Source: Sinonovacula constricta
Taxonomy: Eukaryota; Mollusca; Bivalvia; Cardiida; Solecurtidae
NCBI GenBank assembly: GCA_007844125.1
Contig: CM017561.1
Location: 59,485,715 to 59,549,714, forward strand
DNA length: 64,000 nt
Direction: 5' to 3'
Made by a program: the position numbers and the translations under genes. Below, piece after piece: positions 48,531-61,660 of this stretch. The notes under the pieces are model-generated. The model saw nothing but the letters and a program-made list of their open reading frames with translations. It had not been told where the DNA came from and searched no databases. Within the stretch, counting starts at the first letter, position 1, and every line of letters starts with the position of its first letter.

Positions 48531-50639
48531 TAGTTTAATGCTCATATAGTACCTTATCATATTTCACATTTATCACTGTTGGCCTGGAGATGTGTACTAC
48601 CGTAGGAAATATCCATCCACTAAGTTATGGTAACATAGTACAAGCTAACTGTATTTGACTCTAATTAAAGCCAATATCCCTTAGACATATCATTATTGCA
48701 CAATATGTTTCTCCAAACAATGTAAGCAGCAGGACATCGGTTTGTCTAGACAAACCCTTCTAGGCTAGGCCTGATTATGTTATATACAGACACTTGATCA
48801 TCCTGCACATCATTCCTATTCATTGTATATTAAGCTACCATAACAATCTATCTTTCTTTTAAATAGACACTTCCCTTGGACGTTCCTGGGCTGCAGATCT
48901 AGTCTCAGGGACAGTCGAGTAACTTTGTACCGCCAGCCAGTTGTATTGCATTTTCTGAGGCAATGTAAAAAGTAAGAGAAGCAATCTGGATCGATACCAG
49001 AAGTGGAAGTAATTTTAGCAGCTACAAACTGTTTCGAACTTAAATCAATGAATTTATCGGTATTCTAATGTTACAGATATAATCAGTTTATGTGACAGAA
49101 CAAGGAAAGTAAAGTTTAGGGTCACATTAAAGAACGAGTCTTATATCACTTTTTACTTAACGTGTTCCTCGATTTAACTTTTTTGAAACATAAAACTGTA
49201 AGAAAGGTCATAAGGTGCTGACTATTTTTATTAAGACATCTTTTAGAAACATGCTCAGCTATCATCAGGTGGAGCTGCGAAAATTAATTTACCCATACTG
49301 CAATCTTCCAGTTGGTCAGATTGGGGCTTGAATGCCGCCTTTACGGTGGATAGCACTCTGTGAACACCTGGAATGATACCACTCCCATTCCCATTTTTGT
49401 AAGATTCAAATTTATAAAAAAGGAAAATCTATACATGCAATACATTAGGAACTGTCTATGCTTTATCTACTAGACCGAGATATCCCGCGCCTCACTGTCT
49501 GTCGTCTGCGGCTCTGTCCCAGGTTATTTATAATTGAGTCAATCGTATCCTATCAGCATCTCAATCTAAAGCTACCACACGCGATTGAAGAGGAATGGCA
49601 CACTCCGGTTTTTATTAAGGTCACAAGAGTGGGTAATTAACTTTCAAACTCAATTTATTTTGGTCTAATCCAGTAGCAAGTATGAGCATTTATTTTAAAC
49701 CTAACTTCAGTTACAATGCAAACTCAAATTGAAAGTATTGAAAATTTGGCTAAATGGTTTCTATTTTCGGGCTTTAGTGACACCGATGTAACCTGTGTTT
49801 TAATGTAAAATCTATATTTTAGAGGTGTTTCTTTGCAGCCGAAGCCTTCTTTCTAATTTACAATGCGTTGCACATTTGATTTACTACGAAATAATTTTAG
49901 CCATTGTTTGCACAGCTGTAATTACTCACATGGCTGAACTTACACCGCCCAAGCATTGCTTTTGAGCGCCATGATTAAAAAAATGTTAAGGTAAAATGTT
50001 TTAATTTTTTTAGCAACTAAATAGAGTTAGTGATCAAAATGATACCTTTTTCTCTTTCACTTTATCGTTTGATCTAAACACTTCTTATTTACATTGCTTA
50101 GTAATAAGCATACTTTTCAATATATACCTTTGATAGTCGTATTTTAATGAATAGTAGAGCAGAACCAAATTTAAGATTGTCACAGCTTAACACCTTTGTC
50201 TTATATTTCAAGTACAAACTAAAGTATACAAGTGGATAAAATATTTGAAGATAACGCATCTTTAAACAACTTAAGGTAAAAGATCCAATACTTATTGGAT
50301 AAAAGTAATCTATGTATATATTATATAGTATTAAGAATATGCCAAGTGATCCAGTTACTTACAGAATCACATGCAAGAGAACGCCATAAGATAATGTTAT
50401 TCCATATTCTTGGTACTATTAGTTGTTAATTCATGCAAAATTGCTTTCAGTGACGTCAATTTAATAGATCAAGGAAGACGCCGTATATATTGTTTCTGTC
50501 TTCGTCCGCCATTTAAGTGAGAACATGTATGGCTAAATCTAGTTGAGTATCAGCCCTATACAAGATGGTGACAATATTTATAAATCAGAAATGGCAAAAT
50601 GTTCGTTACGCCTCAGGAAACCCAAGTAAACATGTGAAA
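48531..50639. other. Duplicated segment without recognised gene
   Basis: Alignable to 13350-16180 minus the repeat insertion; small frames are not shared between copies. Confidence 0.5.
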
Positions 50640-51845
50640 ACTAATACTGAGAGATTTCCTTATTAGGTGCTGACAGAAATTATGTTAAAGCTAAAAACGT
50701 CTGGAAATCCCGAAGTGTTGTCTTCTCAAATGTCTCAAAGAGTTAGTCTATTGGTTTATATAAATATAAATCTAAACTACTTACTTCTTGCCTTACAGCC
50801 ATTCGTACTCACTTTGTTAAATAAGGTGATTATTCAGGAATTAACATTGTTTGGTCTATTAAAATTCTTAGACAAGTTTAGTACTCTAAACTTCCATTAC
50901 TCTGCAGTAATACTTACGATTTCTTTACGCTGTACACTTCTTTACTTCATGTTTTAATTAAGACCAAATTAATTGCTGTTATTTAGAAAAGATTTGCTCG
51001 AGAACAACGTATATACACTGCATGTCTGGAAAGTTATGCTCTTTTGCCAACATTTTCTGAGAAATGTTATGTGGTTTTGTAAGAATGGTTGTGAATCTCT
51101 ATATTTCCAAGTATACTATATTTTATTTATGCTTTATTTATTTATTTATGCAGATTTATTTTTATGCTACTTTGAATGTGATTTCATTACCCCATCTTTC
51201 TAAAGCCACATTATTGATGCTTTAAATTCTAAGTCATGTTTTGATGATATTTTAACTATAAATCTTTAGACTAATCCTTGGTCTACAATCCTTTCTTTTC
51301 TCAAATGATCCATCTGATTTACCCTTTAGAACTAACTCTTAATAACGCAAATAACTGACATTTAAATGCAGCGTTTCTAGACATTGAGATTGACATTTTC
51401 AATGACTCGTCTCTTATAAAATTTATGACAAGAGAGATGATTTCAACTTTAGTATTGTGAATTATTCATATTTTGACGGAGATTCATCTCCTGCTATCTA
51501 TGGTATTTACATATCCAACCATGGTTTGTATAAAAAATAAAGATTTCAATGCTAGAAATCGGTTTCTGTTAAAGTGTTACAGCAGGGCTTTCGATATCAC
51601 AGCTTAAGAAAGGCGTTCTCAAACTTCTTTCACCGCAATGATGTTCATTGCTTCACAGTATAATAGCAGTATGGAAACACAAGTTAAAGACAATCAAGGG
51701 TACAATAATTTTTTTACCTCTTTAAAACTTATCAGAAAGTTTGTTGCTGACGGTTACAACCCGGGAATACATTGTTGTACTGCAATGCTTGCAATTGACC
51801 CTTTTATAGTCAAGAACTTGCATTGCTTTTCAATTACGCGTTGAC
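50640..51845 (+). pseudogene. Reverse-transcriptase pseudogene (marine-invertebrate RT family), most complete copy
   Basis: Fragments in order: ADLFLCYFECDF near 51140-51185 (end of motif B block); AFLDIEIDIFNDSS then KIYDKRDDFNFSIVNYSYFD and PAIYGIYIS at 51380-51515, matching the FLDL.L.I.NG...KIYDKRDDF.F.IVN.P pattern; QGFRYHSLRKAFSNFFHRND at 51583-51648; and the C-terminal RKFVADGYNPGIH...PFIVKNL at 51740-51830. Frame breaks separate all blocks, and the catalytic YxDD box is not readable. A hydrophobic C-terminal stretch may continue to about 52300. Penelope-like ancestry is possible but unproven. In segment A most of this is deleted. Confidence 0.75.
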
Positions 51846-52414
51846 TGGACAGATAGTTGAGACTATATGAAAACAGTTGGATTTCTGTCTCTTCTCCAGT
51901 CGTGCCCTATATCGGTGATACAACTTGAACAGTCTCCACGCCTTTTACGTGAGATTGAAAAGTAGGTATAACATCGGAATTGTGTGTACCTTTATTATAA
52001 AAGATGCCAATTGCGGGTTAATTTTTTAAATCTCATTGACTATACAATTCTCAAAATATTACACTTTGTTTTGTTGGTTTGGCTTGTATACTAAAATTCG
52101 ATGATTTCTTTCGTGTGTTTTTTTATTTCATTTTTTGGCAAATGTCGTCATGGATTGTATTTCGTCATTAGATCGTTCTTATTATACATCATTGCATGGG
52201 CTGTTTTTTTCAAACTATTCACTCATTTGGCGCTTAAAGGTTTCCGAGGCTTTTATATACTGTACATATTGTATATATGTTGATAGTTTATTTTATAACT
52301 AGATATAATGTCTATTTATTAGTTCATTTTATCATTTTTGACTCCTGATGCAGGTGCTTACTGTTAGTTGTCTCAATTTGACAGGATATATTTTTATTTA
52401 CACTGTTTGAAAAC

Positions 52415-52620
52415 CTACAGGAAGTGCGAGGTTGGAAAACTCAACAAACCAGGTCAAAGCACCTCAGTCGATCCTTTTGCCTACTGCTGTTGTTGTTTTA
52501 GTGCGTTATGTCTGTTCTCTTTGTGTTTTGTTACATTTACATTTACATTGTTTGCCTTGGTCTAGAGGTATTTTAGATTTAAATATCCGTGGTTATTTTG
52601 ACATGGACATTTTTTTATTT
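52415..52620 (+). repeat. Two-hairpin repeat after the RT pseudogene
   Basis: Has ggaagtgcgaggttgg, accaggtcaaagcacctcag, cgatccttttgcc, then a tail (tacatttacattg, tctagaggtattttag, taaatat) shared with 32105-32200. Its position just after the RT C-terminus is compatible with a terminal repeat of that element. Confidence 0.65.
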
Positions 52621-52981
52621 ACTTCTCTTATTTAAATATGGTAAATTTAGAATGTAAGTCGAACTATCACCGTAATGTTTTATCTGCAGTTGTTAAGCTG
52701 AAGCTGTAAGCAATTTATGGCAATTTTACTGCAGACAAGGACGTTGGTATTGTTATTACTAAATACATAATTTTGTATTTATCAATTTTTCCAATCTCTG
52801 TTAAATGTCTATTTGTTAGAACAGTTTAAGTACTTCACTTTGTAACTGTGACCCCAATATTAAAGCTATATTTTGCAAAAAGACAGTTGGAATTCTGCCT
52901 TTTCTCTCCAGCCGTGTCCTAAATAGTTGAAGCAATTTGAAGCGGCCATATTGATCTTTACGTGGCACAGTAGTAATTACC

Positions 52982-53645
52982 CGATATTGTTTGTATTTAT
53001 TACTTACCTTTTTATTTTGCGGTTACTGCTTGACGATACCTCGTTTTGATTTCTTTGGTTTCGCATGTTTTCTAAATGTGATAACTTAACTTTTTTTTTA
53101 TTTACCATCATTGATATACTGCTTGTAATATCTAATAAGTTCTTAACACCGAACAGACATGTTAACTGTTTCCCCAATTTAATTAGATATTTTATTTACA
53201 ATGTTTCTGGAAAATATATCTTCAGAAGGTGAAAGGTTGAACTTTTTTTATAATTTCCAATCATAGCACTAGAATGTTTTGGATTTGGACCAAAATAATT
53301 AAGAAATCTATACAAGACGTACACGCGATATGTGGAATATCATTATATGATATGCTACCTTTCAGCGTTCATCTGAAACAGTTATGTTTCTAAATTGACC
53401 TTAGTATCATGTATTATATTTATATCGTAAGCAGAGTGTTTAAGTACTGTGAATAACTGCTGAACGGTTAAGACTATGTCTACTTTTTAGTACCTTCTAG
53501 AACGCTGAATTATTTTACAAAACTACATTTTCATTTAAATTGTGTCTTTTTTTCTTTTACGAAAAATGACCCAAGTTTATACTTTTAAATTAATTTGAAA
53601 AGTTCTACAGAATGTTCTAGTTTATGTCAGACGTGTGCTCAATCA
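52982..53645. other. Segment-B-specific insertion, unassigned
   Basis: Sequence joining continuously in A (attacctgcc...gttgcgaggtgcag) is split here by about 660 bases of AT-rich DNA. No terminal repeats or coding were recognised. Confidence 0.6.
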
Positions 53646-54969
53646 ACAGATATGTTGCGAGGTGCAGTTGCCGATAACTGTTTACAAAAAATAATATTTA
53701 ATAAACATTTTTCCACAATTCAAAAGATAGCATGATGAATTGCAAACGTCTTAGTCATAAAAAGTTCCATATATATTTTAGTTTCTAAATTAACATTCAG
53801 AGGAAAATATAATTAATTGACTTTCTGAGTAAGTATTGGTGTATGTTAAGTAAATACTCAATCACAGGAGTAATTACAGCTGATACTTCAATTCAATTTT
53901 TTTTTTAAATTTAATTACCCATTTCATTAGTGATGTCATCTTGAGAAAATATACAACCAGCCGTTATCTTTTCAATGCCTCAGAAGCAAAGGTAACACAG
54001 TGCGGTAATATTAAGTCGGTATAGCCGACAAGGGTATCAAAATTGTTGAAAGCTGTTACTAAATGGCTATGACAGTCGGCACTTTATCTCCGCTTTTCGA
54101 AGAATCGTTATCGTCGGAGTCGGCATGGTAATCAATTTTGTTAGATGTTTATTTTATCATACATTGTTATGGGTGTTTACTTTAAACTCGGAATATATGT
54201 TCACAGTCAATCAGCGGGCCTGTTTCTAAATGACAGTTACCATTGAAATACACTCTCGCACTGTTACCTTTTAAATTTAAAAATACAAAATTTGTCTGTT
54301 CACGCTTTTATTCAGGTCTGTTAGAGTTAAATTGTACTCTTCAACACTAAGAAATAGGGAGCGAGCGTTTACAAACATCGTTTATTGATAAAAACTTATA
54401 GGTTTATTATGTTTACATCATTTAATCTACGCCTTGATCTTACACAATATATAATAAAATACATGTTTTATAATACAACTTTTACATTGCGGTTTAGTGG
54501 TTTACTATTGTCTAGGATACCAGGATTGTTATCACACATTGGATATAGCATACTTACAAAGGAGTGTATCTTTTTCCTTTGACAAAAACAATACCTCCTT
54601 AAAACGAAAGAAGAAAAACAAAAATCGGCATGTTAACCATGAATTTAAAAATCAATATTCAGCAATGTCATAAAGCTATTGTCTCAACAAAATGTCTGGA
54701 TCCGTCGATAAGAAAAGTGTGTCTTTCACTTGTCTGGAATGTGTACACTTTAACGACGCGTTTGCCTTTAACTTATACTCTGATATATTAAGTAAATTAC
54801 AGAACAAATCATTTACCATTATCAGTGTTAATTACATCTAATTGCACAACTGAAATCTAGAATCTAGTAACATGAAAATGTCGTCTACTTACAAAAATAA
54901 TCAAGATATTAGTAGAGAAAACAAACCTTTGAAGATATTTTTTAATAGTTTATATTTATATTAAGTTAA

Positions 54970-55060
54970 CGGCCTTGGAACGATCAATCCCTTAAATGAC
55001 AAGCTGGGATGCCTCAAGAATTTAGTATAACTAAACCATCGCACTTTTAAGGCAAATAGA
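54970..55060 (-). repeat. Two-hairpin repeat, degenerate copy
   Basis: Counterpart of 19741-19835 (ccttggaacgatcaatccc, gggatgcctcaag). Confidence 0.57.
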
Positions 55061-55084
55061 CCATCTAAAACAGATCAATTAGAA

Positions 55085-56385
55085 TAAAACCAAAATCAGA
55101 TTGAGCATCTTTTAATAGCAAAAAAGATTAAGAAATGTAGATATCTAGTGGCAAATATGCAATGACATGTCATATCATTATCTTAACTGTTTGTTGTTGT
55201 TCTTCTTCTTCTTCAAATTATACCTTATTTATAGTGTTACATATAAGTAGTTTTTGAATGTATCTTAGCTTTATATAACTCGTTTTTATGTACATAAAAT
55301 ATGGTCCATCAGTTATGAAAAGAAATCGGATAGCTAAATGATCACAGTGTATCATTGTATATCTCAGCTTATTTGTTCCATATACCTATCTTGTTCGATC
55401 TAGATATCAAGAAAGTCTCATATTTTCATATAAATCAAAACATCAGTGGATTCGTTGACAATTAAGTAAGTAAGGCTGGGATGATTGCGCAAGGTATAAC
55501 TGCCATTTATCTAAGATTTCACAGGATATTGCTTTTCTTAATGAGGGGATATTCAAATTCATCTTCGGTTAGATAAGTAAGAAATGAAATTTATTTTAAA
55601 AGCGACATAGGACTGCTAATTTGGTTGAATAACGTGATGATGTAGATAGGGAGGAGCGAACGCAAAGCCTATGGGTTACGTTTAAACTTCTCATCAATCC
55701 AGACATTCCTTTTCGGAACGGATTTAGAACCTGCATAAATCCCTGTTGAATTATGCAGTGACAAAACTATTGACATGTCTTTCATACAAGCGAGTGTATA
55801 ATGCATAACTAGCTCACACTGCAAATGTGTTTAAGGAAATCTTATGCGGTATACATCTTTATTCAACGGTTGTTTTTCCTAATATTTCGTTGCACCATAT
55901 TCTTTCCGGCAAACTTTTGGACACATTGCTTACTTCAAAGCAAATCAAATGAAATGTTTTTTTGCATTTGTTTGTTTCTTTGTCTGCTGACTAAATATCG
56001 GAATTTTGAAAAAAAACAACATATTGATTATTTGAGAGAGCTAAATGAAAGTATGCCATTGACTTTTAAGAGAGAAATACGACGATCTACTGCACGGACA
56101 TCAGTATGTCAGTTTCAAAAGCACACTGTTTGGAGAAACCGTTTTAAACTTATTGTCTTGAAACTGTAACTAACGATATTATGATGTAGATGTAACAATA
56201 ACAGTTATGTCCCTGAAGGGAAATTATCAGATCAAGTGTACTGATGAAGGGCGGTCAAACGACACTAGATCAATAGTCCCGTCATTTTCCGGCAAAATAA
56301 AATCTGGAACACATACAGATCCGAAGATTTGTCTAATTGTATTTCAGTCAAGTCTAGAAAAATATATATGTTTATGAACACGTAT
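55085..56385. other. Segment-B-specific block replacing the TA microsatellite
   Basis: About 1.3 kb with no counterpart in A, where the (CA)n(TA)n tract stands. Homology resumes at aggagtaaaattgttgtaca. It contains the 114-codon frame listed separately. Whether A lost it or B gained it cannot be decided from the window. Confidence 0.65.
55825..56169 (+). CDS. Unassigned 114-codon ORF in the B-specific block
   Basis: The first 60 residues are hydrophobic and Cys/Phe-rich, as expected from AT-rich non-coding DNA; the last 55 are charged and mixed (KKQHIDYLRELNESMPLTFK, REIRRSTARTSVCQFQKHTV, WRNRFKLIVLKL). No motif is recognised. The longest ATG frame of the unique sequence here, it could be a chance frame or an exon with a real second half. 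No splice acceptor was convincing. Confidence 0.22.
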   Translation: MCLRKSYAVYIFIQRLFFLIFRCTIFFPANFWTHCLLQSKSNEMFFCICLFLCLLTKYRNFEKKQHIDYLRELNESMPLTFKREIRRSTARTSVCQFQKHTVWRNRFKLIVLKL

Positions 56386-59375
56386 ATCGCAATTTAGGAG
56401 TAAAATTGTTGTACACCACGTCATAGGTCCATCAAACCAATGTAGGGTTTCACGCAAACATAAATCCAGACGATCAGCTAGGATTAATAGAACATAAGAA
56501 CACATCAGTTTTTGTTGAGTTTATTGAGAATGTTTGGCATTTTTGAAAAAAAAATCCTTCAATTGATATCCTGATTGTTACTTTGTTCCATTGGAAGATA
56601 AATGCTTTCAAGGATTCATTCCGCATTGAGTTTAATACAATATAGTAATGGAACATAAACAATAAAAAGACATATTTCGATAGCAAGGTCACACACATAT
56701 ACTATAATCATATATTGAATTTTATTGAAATAATTTATAAAGTAAATATTATCTCAAATATTAGCCAAGAAATGTTTCTGCACTAGAAACAAATGCAATG
56801 TTCTTACATCAGGATGGCATCTCAGTTGAACATGCACTGTTCTTAGAAGGTCATTGCTTCCGATAGAAATGTAAAAACAATAAACAGTAATTCAAGACGT
56901 GCTCAAATGTTCATTTCAGACGTGTCTTTATGGGTTCAGCTTTTAAGATTTACAAATACAAAATAAATGCTCTTGTTTTTAAGTGTAGTACTAAGATTAA
57001 ATGTGTCTTATCAACTCCCGATTAAAATCTTATTAGTACCAAACAAATAAAAAATGAAACTAACTATATAAAAATGGTTACACTGGGTTCAACTTTAATT
57101 GAAGACCGGAAAGCGGATAGCAGCCGGCTGATACTGGGCAAATTTCATGAAAAATGCCTAAAATATGTTAGGTTGAAAGCTCAATATAAACAGTGTATCA
57201 GTACATTGTCTAATAAAACTACATAAGTCATACAGATATAAAGTCAGTCTCGGTAGAGTTATGCATTGCCACAGTACCAACCTCGAAGAAATATTACATT
57301 CTTTTAAATTTTGTAAAATTTTCATTTTTAGAGGTTAGCATGTTTACAACTCTTTAATTCGTCGTCAAAAACGTTTTCTAGTCAATTATAAAACTATACA
57401 CAATTAAAAGTTTGAATGGGAAAGCTTTGTGAAGGTTAGTATAGCTTAACATTGCCTGCAGTTTCGTTATCCAGACTAAACGAAATAGTTGACAGTATAA
57501 GAAAATAACAACTACGTTAAACCCTCTAAGAAAAATTATTTGTGGAGAAGAAGAATAACGGACCTATGTTTTAGAAGAAAACAGAAATCTTCACATTTAG
57601 ACTATAAAGCCTAGGAATTGATAAATGTTATATTAGAGGGTTACTTCACCTGATCAGAGTTGCGCATTTGGAGAACTTAGCAAATCGGAAATTAAAAAAG
57701 TGGGATGTATCATTTCCTGTCTCAGCAATAAACGTATAAATGTATCTTGACGTATTTTTACATTTCGTAAAATGTTTATTTTCTTACAAAATCATGTGTT
57801 ATTTTAGTTACTTTAGCAAATACTTATTAAATTAAATACGTTACTTACTTTGTTCGTATATGCTTTACTATTATTATACCTCACGTTGAAAGTACCGTCA
57901 TTAAGAAAAAAATACCTTCAATAACTTTGGTTCATCTATACGAGTTTAGTTTAATAAGGTATTGCCATTAAAAAAACTCTAAATAAATAACCTCTAACCC
58001 GTTTATCACGCGCCTAAGATTTATCGCAACTGACTGAGCCGTTGCCAATTCTTCCCCAGTCGGTTAATCGTTACCTATTTGTAGAGATAAATGGGACTTA
58101 ATCATGATTTGTTTGTAAACTGGCAATTACTGGGCGTTACATCGTGAACCTAGAAAACTTCCGGGAGGGACAATGTAATCATTTTAATGCTGCAGTCCAT
58201 CACTCCATATGTACAAAAATGGTTTATATTTTCTACGGTAATGATCTGTAAACATTATACAAAACTATATTTTTCTTTGATAATACTCATTATTAAATCA
58301 AATAACATGTTCGCTTGTATATATAGAGCGGACAACACTTAATAATAGAGTGTGTTAATGATATAAAAGAGGTCAAGATTCAATGAGACATTAATAAAAA
58401 TGTAAAGGGCATTCCCATTACTTGTCTGATGTTTCTTGGTTCTCTGTCGATAAACTAACGTTGTCACGGAGGGTGATTTATGAAAGTTCGGAATTTAATT
58501 TCTTCTCGCTCGCTTCTTGAAAGAATCAATCTAACTGGTGAGTTGGATAGTGCTTGGTCCGATGTTCACCTTTGAGTGTTATAAATGTGTAAGGTATAAC
58601 TCCCTTAGCAAACACTCAAGCAATAAAGGTCAACATCAAAATACTTCCACAACTGGTTGGTTCGGTGGCCAAGATAATGCGACTGGGTGTGGTATCATGG
58701 CCTGCTTAACAGAGTTGAGGCAGCACTCCATTTGTTGCAGATTGACACCGTCTCCAAGATAACTTAAATGCTTAACATTTTGGGGCGTGTCATTTGTCTT
58801 CATTGATTTCAATCAGTAATCAGTAATCAGGAAAAAATAAAATACAAATATGATAAAGTTTATGATGGTGTGCTTTCTCTTTTTTAAAGGTTTACAATTC
58901 AATGTGGTCTTCGATACTTGTAAGGATTATCAAACCTGATTGAATGTTTTCTCAGCAAACTGACCGAAGTTTGTAAGTAAGTAAAGTATTTTCTCTAGCT
59001 ACAAACAACCACTTCTTCTAAATATTGATTATATATTCGGACAAAAGCTACAATACAGTTAGTAACATGCGATAATAGAAACTTGTTTATCAACCATACA
59101 GTAATCTTCATATTATTGCATTTTAACTAAAATGTCTACAATAACAGGTCAAAAGTGCTATCGGACGCCAATAGCATGTAATGGATAGTTAGTGGAACAC
59201 TCATGGTAATAACATTGTTCGCCCTCCTTCTGCCCCTTAAGTCACTGAATGGAATCATTTCGCTGCGAGTTCATTAATGAAATTTACATGTAAATCTGCA
59301 TACCACTAGCACATCTAATAAACCAGATTACATATTAATTTGAAGCATGCCTGAACACAATCTGGCGCATCTTGT
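56386..59375. other. Duplicated segment without recognised gene
   Basis: Matches 20030-21202 / 27050-29980. A 150-base insertion at 56452-56608 is specific to B. The 58538 frame is antisense to and broken relative to the 29112 frame in A. Confidence 0.45.
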
Positions 59376-59580
59376 CATTTAGGGGCATACATATCTTTCT
59401 GTACACACACTACTTTTCCCCAGGCATTTACTGACCGCGGGTATCAAGGTCATAACGGATACTTTCTTCGTGCTTCCAGAACCCAGCTTTCTTATAACTC
59501 TGGACGCTGTCGCAATTATTTGTTTGGTTCTTTTCTCACTAAACGTGTCACTGTTTTTTTCTGATGTTCATTTTCGTCCA
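59376..59580 (-). pseudogene. Coding-like fragment, unassigned (longer-open copy)
   Basis: The minus strand reads NSDTFSEKRTKQIIATASRV, IRKLGSGSTKKVSVMTLIPA, VSKCLGKSSVCTERYVCP and a TAA. It is the counterpart of 29990-30160, which loses the frame after MTL because of a one-base difference. Not recognised; possibly one exon of a minus-strand gene together with 60540-60901. Confidence 0.38.
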
Positions 59581-59789
59581 TATTAAATTGCCAATCGAAC
59601 TTCAAATTGATTACATATAGCACAGTGATGCCGGAGTTATGCAATATTTATTACTTTTCAACATATTTTGTTAACATATTATTTTCCCTATATGGCAACT
59701 GGCAGTCGAGGTTATTCAACATCTAATTCAAAAAAGAGGTTTGTATTGGTTTTGTTTTTAAAATACATCGCAGTGACCAATTGTGATAA

Positions 59790-59955
59790 TTATATCGACG
59801 TCCTGCTATTTTGGTGAGGGAAAACCCCAACAAATATCTTGACAGAAAACGCCGGTGCACCGCAGGTCAGCTGGAAGACCTTCCTAGTAGTCCTTCGTCC
59901 CGTACGGGACTCGAACTCACGTTCGTTACAAGTCGACGCCACGGAGGCCCGATCA
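59790..59955 (-). mobile_element. tRNA-derived SINE fragment (copy in B)
   Basis: Counterpart of 30340-30518, with the same B box GTTCGAGTCCC on the minus strand and the same head and body. Confidence 0.68.
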
Positions 59956-60539
59956 CATAAAAGGAGAACAATAATATGGTACATATATGTAACTTATCAC
60001 CAAAAAACTTAAAAATATTAAGATGACATCAGTAGCCAGAAGGATTAAAAAAACACTGTAATAATAATTATAATAAGTATAATATTCATTATGAATCAAT
60101 TATCTCTATATTTCGGATAAATATTCATCAAGCATGTATGCTTACTAACTTATATCTCATTTTAAAATACTGCTCATACGATTGCATTGCAACATATTTT
60201 GATCGACATCAGTTGTCTTAGTGTTGATTACATTAATATAATCTGAAGAAAAAAACACAAAGTAATATTCTATTTTACCATTTTGACACTCTTCTTTTTC
60301 TTTTGTCGTGTTTAGTTTTCTCTTGTATACGATTATATTTAATTTGGTACAGTTTAATTCACAAACCAAATGACTATAAACTCATATTCCGTGTGTAATC
60401 AACCTTTTACACATATTATATTTCAAAACCCTATCGAATTAGACAATGGAGTATGCCTTATTGCCAGAATATAAATACTTAAATAAATGGGAGAGTTTGC
60501 TTCAGCTATTCTCATGTGTCTTCCGAACATATATCGCAG

Positions 60540-60901
60540 TCAACCTTCAGGCAGAAATCCTGCAAGTTTAGAAACAATATCCGGGGATTCTTGATTGTCA
60601 CAGTTAGGCGATAAGCTCTCGTCTAGGTCTAAAGTAACTGGAATGTGGTCAACGAACCCATAGTAAATCTCGATATAAATGCCAGGTATCAGTTTGGGGA
60701 ACAAATTAGGATAAAACGTAAATATAAACTTTTAATAGATACGTTTTCATTTGCTAAGATGTCGGACAACTGTTGTAAATAGCATGCGTCAATCACCAGT
60801 TTTTCAACATCGACCTGTCTATGCAGACACTGAAAAATGTCATTCACTTTTAATATTGGTACATCCTCTACCTGTACATGTATAAAGACTGCGTTTGACG
60901 A
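60540..60901 (-). pseudogene. Coding-like fragment with LRR-like repeat (longer-open copy)
   Basis: Block 1 (60901-60689) is open for 70 codons: SSNAVFIHVQVEDVPILKVN, QCLHRQVDVEKLVIDACYLQ, QLSDILANENVSIKSLYL. Block 2 (about 60708-60540), one base out of phase, is open for over 50 codons: LFPKLIPGIYIEIYYGFVDH, IPVTLDLDESLSPNCDNQES, PDIVSKLAGFLPEG, stop. The shift lies among T and C runs, so it may be a consensus error. Block 1 is preceded by a pyrimidine-rich ttattcttaccttgtaag, a possible acceptor. The leucine spacing hints at a leucine-rich repeat but does not prove it. Confidence 0.45.
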
Positions 60902-60994
60902 ATAATGCGCTTACAAGGTAAGAATAAATACGTCAATCAGGGAGACGTCAGCAAGGGTTATAGCTACGCCACAGTGCACTTTACCAATAGGTAC

Positions 60995-61230
60995 AAATAG
61001 GAAAAAGTCCTATCAAAATTTCCACAGATATATAAATTTCATCTACCAGTAGAAAAAAGCGAACAAGGTAAATGTAAATGTGACAAAAACACAGAGACGA
61101 GACATAACGCACATAAAGAAAAACCATCAGTTATCGCCTTGGAACGGTCAATCGGCAAAAGGGCCGACTGCGGTGCTTAAACCTGGTTTTTGTAACGCTC
61201 CAACCTCGCACTTCCAGAATATTTTCCTAG
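60995..61230 (-). repeat. Two-hairpin repeat, inverted pair member (copy in B)
   Basis: Essentially identical to 31555-31795. Confidence 0.75.
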
Positions 61231-61439
61231 CAAACCTACAGTGAAAATAACAATATTCCGTCAAAGTGAAACAACTAGCAGTAAGCACCTGCATCGGGAG
61301 TTAAAACAGATACACTTAATGAAGTTTATGCCGAAGTTATAGTCAGTGTACTAACAGACTAAATGTAAATGCAAGCATGATTTAAATGCATGCTATATGA
61401 AAAAGAAATATATAATTTAGTTTTAAAATGCCACGCTTA

Positions 61440-61660
61440 AGAAAGTGCGAGGTTGGAGTGCCTGGTTTAAGCACTCCACTCGGTCCTTTGTCGACTGATT
61501 ATCGTTCCAAGGCGGTAACTGCTGGGTTTTTTTGTGTGTCATGTGTCGTCTCGTGTTTTTGACACATTGACATTTCTCCTGTTTACCTTTGTCTAGAGGT
61601 AGTTTAGCTTTAAATATTGTTGTAATTCTTATAGGACCTTTTCGTATAAATCTAGTAAAT
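61440..61660 (+). repeat. Two-hairpin repeat, pair member (copy in B)
   Basis: Essentially identical to 32005-32225. Confidence 0.75.
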
